Below are positions 60,697 through 64,000 of a DNA stretch of 64,000 bases, in pieces. This DNA is from JAPWJZ01 sp041287865 (lineage in GTDB: Bacteria; Pseudomonadota; Alphaproteobacteria; Micavibrionales; UBA2020): contig JBGGMV010000059.1 of assembly GCA_041287865.1 (NCBI GenBank), positions 1-64,000 of the forward strand, in the 5' to 3' direction. Every line of letters starts with the position of its first letter. Position 1 is the stretch's first letter. The translations under genes and the position numbers were made by a program. The notes beneath the pieces are model-generated. The model was not told the origin of the DNA. It was given only the letters and a program-made list of their open reading frames with translations, and searched no databases.

Positions 60697-60719
60697 TCTT
60701 CAGCTTCCTGAAGGATACC

Positions 60720-60758
60720 GTAGCCCCGGGCCCGCGAAAGCGTCCCGGGGTTACTTTT
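60720..60758 (+). terminator. Intrinsic terminator of the EF-hand gene
   Basis: GTAGCCCCGGG pairs with CCCGGGGTTAC (one G-U pair) around a loop with CCGCGAAAGCG, followed by TTTT. Confidence 0.75.
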
Positions 60759-60790
60759 GAGGGGTTTGGGGTATTATTGTACGATTTTCT

Positions 60791-60819
60791 TTGACATAAT
60801 CTATTCCGTTTGATAGCTT
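60791..60819 (+). promoter_or_regulatory. Candidate promoter for the 133-aa gene
   Basis: TTGACA-N17-TAGCTT. The -35 is perfect and the -10 matches four of six positions. The leader to the ATG is about 135 nt; no hairpin was recognised in it. Confidence 0.4.
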
Positions 60820-60957
60820 ATTTCCGCACCGTGCAGATATGTGCCAGAGCGGCTTTATAGGATTCCGTTTCACGCCTGGGGAAACACAGCACGGGGAAAA
60901 AACAGCCTTGAATCGTTACGGTTTCAAAATTCAACGCTTATCCACGGAGAAACAGCC

Positions 60958-61359
60958 ATGACCAAGCCAAACACCACTATTCTGCACCCTATCCTCTGGG
61001 ACGCCATGGGCGAACCGGTGCGCGTCGATGCAAGCAGCGTCGAGGCCGCGCTGAAGGGCGTGAAGATCGAAGCCGATATGCTGGGCTTTGAATTCGCAGC
61101 CGCCGGCCGCCGCGGCAGCACCTATATGTTCGCGGAAGCGGTTTACACCCGCGCCGAATACGCCGCGATCGCCGCAAACGATCCCGACAACCGCCTGAGC
61201 CGCCAGTTCAACAGCATCCCGCAATGGAAGTTCAACGATCCCGCGACCGTGGTCTACACTTCCGCGCAGGGCGTGCGCGCCTTTGAGGCCTGCGATCACC
61301 CGCGCGTGACGCTGGTCGACAAGACGGGCAAACAGCTTTTCCCGCGACCCAAGGCCTGA
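60958..61359 (+). CDS. Hypothetical soluble protein (133 aa)
   Basis: 133 residues starting MTKPNTTILHPILWDAMGEP and ending VDKTGKQLFPRPKA. The middle contains GFEFAAAGRRGSTYMFAEAV and FNSIPQWKFNDPATVVYTSA. It is mixed alpha/beta without membrane segment or known motif. The ATG has GGAG 8 nt upstream; a longer reading is possible but lacks a ribosome site. Function unknown. Confidence 0.6.
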   Translation: MTKPNTTILHPILWDAMGEPVRVDASSVEAALKGVKIEADMLGFEFAAAGRRGSTYMFAEAVYTRAEYAAIAANDPDNRLSRQFNSIPQWKFNDPATVVYTSAQGVRAFEACDHPRVTLVDKTGKQLFPRPKA

Positions 61360-61414
61360 CGGAACCATCGGCGGCATCTGCCCGTTTGCGCCCGAAAGGG
61401 AGCAATGACGCGTC

Positions 61415-62497
61415 ATGCCTCAAGAGGTTGAAATCACGGAAGTCGGCGCGCTCCCCTACCCCGAGCCGCGGACGGTTTTTCTGGGCGGCATCTTTTTCCT
61501 GATGCTGATGGCGGCGCTGCATATGGCGGCGAATATCATCATCCCCATCGTGCTGGCCTTTATGCTGAAACTTGCGCTGGGCCCCGTGCAGCGGTTTCTG
61601 GAGGCGCGGAGCATTCCGCGCACCCTGGCGGCGCTGCTGGTGGTGGCGCTGCTGCTGGGCGGATCGGGCATGCTGGTGACGATGCTATCGACCCCCGCCG
61701 CCGACTGGATCGGCAAAGTTTCTGACGGCCTCCCTCAAGTGCGCGAACGGCTCAGCTTCCTCAAAGAACCGATACAGTCGGCGAAAGAAATCATCGTCAA
61801 CGCCGAAAACATGGCGCTGCCCGCGTCGGGCCCGAAAGTCATGCCCGTCGCCATCGAGGGCACGCGGCTGTTCGACCGCATGTTCATGAGCACGCGCGAG
61901 CTGGTGACCTCGCTCGGCATGACGATATTGATGCTGTTTTTCCTGCTGGTGTCGGGAGATACTTTTCTGCGGCGCCTGGTTGAAATCCTGCCAAGTTTTT
62001 CCGAGAAACGGCAGGCCGTCGATATCTCGCAGCAGATCCAGCAGGATATTGCCGTCTACCTGCTGACCGTCACTTTCATGAACGCGGTGGTGGGCGTGCT
62101 GACAGGCGCGACCATGGCGCTCTGCGGGCGCGGCGATCCGGTGCTCTGGGGCACCTGCGCCTTCCTGCTCAACTTCGTGCCCATCATCGGCCCCATGACC
62201 TGCTTCGCGCTTTTCGCCTTCACCGGCTTGATGACGGAGCCCGGCTTGAGCGCGGCCCTGCTGCCCGCGTTAATCTATATCGTCATCCACACAGCCGAGA
62301 GCAGTTTCATCACGCCGCTGCTGCTGGCGAAGCGCTTCACCCTCAACCCCGTGGTCGTGATCCTCTCGCTCGTTTTCTGGTACTGGATGTGGGGCCTTGC
62401 CGGCGCCATCCTCGCCGTGCCGATGCTGGCGATCGCGAAGATTATCTGCGACCGGGTCGAGCGGCTGAAACCTGTGGGGCATTTCCTCGAGAACTGA
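61415..62497 (+). CDS. AI-2E family transporter
   Basis: 360 residues with about eight hydrophobic helices. LMAALHMAANIIIPIVLAFM is the first pair, and VVGVLTGATMALCGRGDPVL with LNFVPIIGPMTCFALFAFTG matches the AI-2E/PerM signature (PF01594). PerM-type permeases export or leak small molecules and, in some cases, exchange sodium or protons; function here is not set. A GGGAGC precedes the ATG. Its 3' end overlaps the convergent isochorismatase-like gene by 56 nt. Confidence 0.88.
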   Translation: MPQEVEITEVGALPYPEPRTVFLGGIFFLMLMAALHMAANIIIPIVLAFMLKLALGPVQRFLEARSIPRTLAALLVVALLLGGSGMLVTMLSTPAADWIGKVSDGLPQVRERLSFLKEPIQSAKEIIVNAENMALPASGPKVMPVAIEGTRLFDRMFMSTRELVTSLGMTILMLFFLLVSGDTFLRRLVEILPSFSEKRQAVDISQQIQQDIAVYLLTVTFMNAVVGVLTGATMALCGRGDPVLWGTCAFLLNFVPIIGPMTCFALFAFTGLMTEPGLSAALLPALIYIVIHTAESSFITPLLLAKRFTLNPVVVILSLVFWYWMWGLAGAILAVPMLAIAKIICDRVERLKPVGHFLEN

Positions 62498-63407
62498 TCT
62501 TTACTTCTTCCTCCGCCGGCGCATTGGCGGGGAAGAGGACGGCCGGCGGCCTGCCGGCGTATTTGCTGGCCTGCACGCCGGGCGGCGGGCGGTTTTCCAC
62601 GTCCTCCTGCAAGACGTGCAGGTTTTCGAGCAGGTCGCGCGCGTTGCCGATTTCGATATTGGACATCTTCGCCACAGTTGCGGGCGGGATGGCGCGCTTG
62701 GCGGGATTGTCCTTCAGCTCGTCCAGCATCGCCTGCACCGCGCGGCCCGCGAAAGCGGGATCGTTGGTGGCGATATTGGCGGGGTTCTTCCAGTATTCAC
62801 CCTCCATCTTCGTCCAGACGGCGACGTTATCCTGCAGGATGGTCACCGTCTTGCCCTGCCCCGCCGCATCGATGCTGTTATCAACGACACAGAACTGGCC
62901 CATCGCGCCGTTGACGATGATATGCTGCGCGTCTTTCAGCAGGTGGGTCAGCGTATGTTTTTCGCCGATGACAAAGGCCTCCACCGGATCTGCGGGGCGC
63001 TGGCGCGACAGATAGGCGTATTTGCTGTCCTGCTGCAGGTCTTCCATCGTCGGGAAGCCACTCATGAAGCGTTTTTCGAAAACGACGTCGCCCGGCTGCG
63101 GGTCCAGCTCCGTCATGTGCAGCCGCGAGACAGTGTTGGCGTTCCATGCGTCATGGATCTGGTTGTGGTCGGTGATGGCGATATAGACCGTCGGGATGCC
63201 TTCCTTGCGGAGCGCGGCGGCGGTGTCCTTGAGGCCCTTGATATAGGTGTCGTGCGCTTTTCTCTGGTCCTCGACGGAGCCGGGCTTCAGCGGGCTGTAG
63301 GTGAAATCGCCGGTGTCGATGATGAGGTTGACGATCTTCTTGCCCTGCAGCGCCTCATGCGCGTCCGGTGTCGAGGTCGTCCTGTCGATCTCCATCCCGC
63401 CTGCCAT
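62442..63407 (-). CDS. Isochorismatase-like cysteine hydrolase
   Basis: 321 residues. The family triad is suggested by Asp31 (NLIIDTGDF), Lys near VVFEKRFMSG (about 111) and Cys in GAMGQFCVVDNSIDA (about 174). These are typical of isochorismatases, nicotinamidases and N-carbamoylsarcosine amidases; the substrate is open. The C-terminal ~90 residues (from about NIEIGNARDLLENL) are Pro-rich and probably disordered. AGGGTGA lies before the ATG; an internal ATG four codons later is possible. A CtrA-type site lies about 20 nt upstream. Confidence 0.8.
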   Translation of the reverse strand: MAGGMEIDRTTSTPDAHEALQGKKIVNLIIDTGDFTYSPLKPGSVEDQRKAHDTYIKGLKDTAAALRKEGIPTVYIAITDHNQIHDAWNANTVSRLHMTELDPQPGDVVFEKRFMSGFPTMEDLQQDSKYAYLSRQRPADPVEAFVIGEKHTLTHLLKDAQHIIVNGAMGQFCVVDNSIDAAGQGKTVTILQDNVAVWTKMEGEYWKNPANIATNDPAFAGRAVQAMLDELKDNPAKRAIPPATVAKMSNIEIGNARDLLENLHVLQEDVENRPPPGVQASKYAGRPPAVLFPANAPAEEEVKISSRGNAPQVSAARPGRR

Positions 63408-63427
63408 CGCGATTCACCCTGAAACCG

Positions 63428-63443
63428 TTAATAATGCATTAAC
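63428..63443. promoter_or_regulatory. CtrA-type operator (TTAA-N7-TTAAC)
   Basis: TTAA-TAATGCA-TTAAC is a perfect match, between the divergent isochorismatase-like gene and the lipoprotein gene, closer to the former. Confidence 0.5.
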
Positions 63444-63617
63444 TAGTTTACCATAATAAATCCGGGCTGTAAAAGGACGGAGCCGACTTTATCCGCATGA
63501 TGCTGAACTGCTTTGGAAAAATACCGCCCGATTTTGTTTCCGTAACAAATTTGACGAAATATCAAATGGGGTGCTAATCTACCGCTACCCTTAACAACAA
63601 TGGAAACGCCGCACATC

Positions 63618-64000
63618 ATGAAACTGAAAAAGCCCCTCCTCGCCCTTTTCGCCGCAACCGCCATACTGGGCGCCACCGGCTGCGCGCCGACGCCCGCCGA
63701 AGTGAAGCAGAGCGTCGAGACCACTTACGCCGCCGACCTGCAAAACACGCTGACCGGCTATTTCAATTCGCATGGCATGAAGGCGCAAGACGTGAAGGAA
63801 GGCCTGACCATCCCGTGGAACGCTTCACAGGCGACGCTCGACAAGATCAGGGGCGACAGCATCATATACCCCGCGCACCGCTCGGGTTACATGGTCGCCA
63901 CCGGAAAACTGTCCGACGAAGGCTGCCCCGTCTTCGATGTGACCGTGATCAAGGACACCAGAGACACCACCCGCTACGAAACGCAGGTGCCCGTCTGCCC
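63618..64000 (+). CDS. Putative lipoprotein, 3' end outside the window
   Basis: 127 residues visible and incomplete. A signal peptide with lipobox (KLKKPLLALFAATAILGATG followed by Cys) predicts a lipid-anchored envelope protein; the residue after Cys is Ala, so outer-membrane sorting is expected by the +2 rule. The mature part is soluble (KQSVETTYAADLQNTLTGYF, IYPAHRSGYMVATGKLSDEG). An in-frame ATG lies 18 nt upstream without ribosome site. Function unknown. Confidence 0.75.
   Translation, partial: MKLKKPLLALFAATAILGATGCAPTPAEVKQSVETTYAADLQNTLTGYFNSHGMKAQDVKEGLTIPWNASQATLDKIRGDSIIYPAHRSGYMVATGKLSDEGCPVFDVTVIKDTRDTTRYETQVPVC

Overview
The window reads as a gene-dense chromosomal segment of an alphaproteobacterium. 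GC is high, codon use is strongly GC-ending, gene order is compact with many 1-4 nt start/stop overlaps, and the housekeeping set (recA, smpB, dapA, rlmE, rpe, pgi, lepA, tyrS, anmK, glnE) is of proteobacterial type. Several intergenic sites fit the TTAA-N7-TTAAC operator of CtrA, a regulator confined to Alphaproteobacteria. An affiliation near Micavibrio or deep Rhodospirillales is my guess, not shown. I found no tRNA, rRNA, CRISPR array, complete transposon or prophage.

Layout. 0-10.5 kb: a partial AT-rich gene, an EEP-family phosphodiesterase, a histidine phosphatase, ankyrin-repeat proteins, two small unknown proteins (one glycine-zipper protein of 57 aa), a HerA-like ATPase, an AT-rich HEPN-motif gene followed by a short repeat, a DEDDh nuclease, recA with SOS-like operator sequences and a strong terminator, and a 21-residue repeat protein with a regular cysteine ladder. 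10.5-16.8 kb: the leftward operon dapA-smpB-nucleotidyltransferase, a soluble lytic transglycosylase, and a partner-switching pair (HATPase-REC-PP2C fusion plus STAS). 16.8-26 kb: a long leftward operon rlmE - IMPDH-like - RsmB-like - DUF58 - BatA/DUF4159 - membrane vWA-like protein. 26-34 kb: a tandem paralogue pair, heparinase-like protein, rpe, methyltransferase, acyltransferase, and chorismate mutase coupled to rsmB. 34-42.3 kb: a rightward run of two M16 peptidases, pgi, an S9 oligopeptidase, an exonuclease and an EamA transporter. 42.3-52 kb: lepA, an EF-hand protein, a membrane methyltransferase, an HExxH metalloprotease with CtrA-like sites, threonylcarbamoyl-AMP synthase, anmK, tyrS and a periplasmic IcmL/DotI-like protein. 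52-64 kb: a giant AsmA/YhdP-like protein, glnE, REP-like hairpins, a HAD-like operon with a recent tandem duplication, a second EF-hand protein, an AI-2E family permease, an isochorismatase-like hydrolase and a partial lipoprotein.

How the genes fit together. Most of the content is core metabolism: lysine/peptidoglycan supply, purines, glycolysis/pentose phosphate, translation fidelity and rRNA modification, nitrogen control and cell-wall turnover. The accessory layer is made of ankyrin repeats, EF-hand proteins, the repeat/Cys-ladder protein, the HEPN gene and small membrane proteins. The clearest anomaly is the IMP-dehydrogenase-like gene, whose catalytic loop has Ala where the catalytic Cys should be, with a Cys one residue earlier, and whose IMP-binding flap is rewritten. 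No large new multi-gene defence system is visible.
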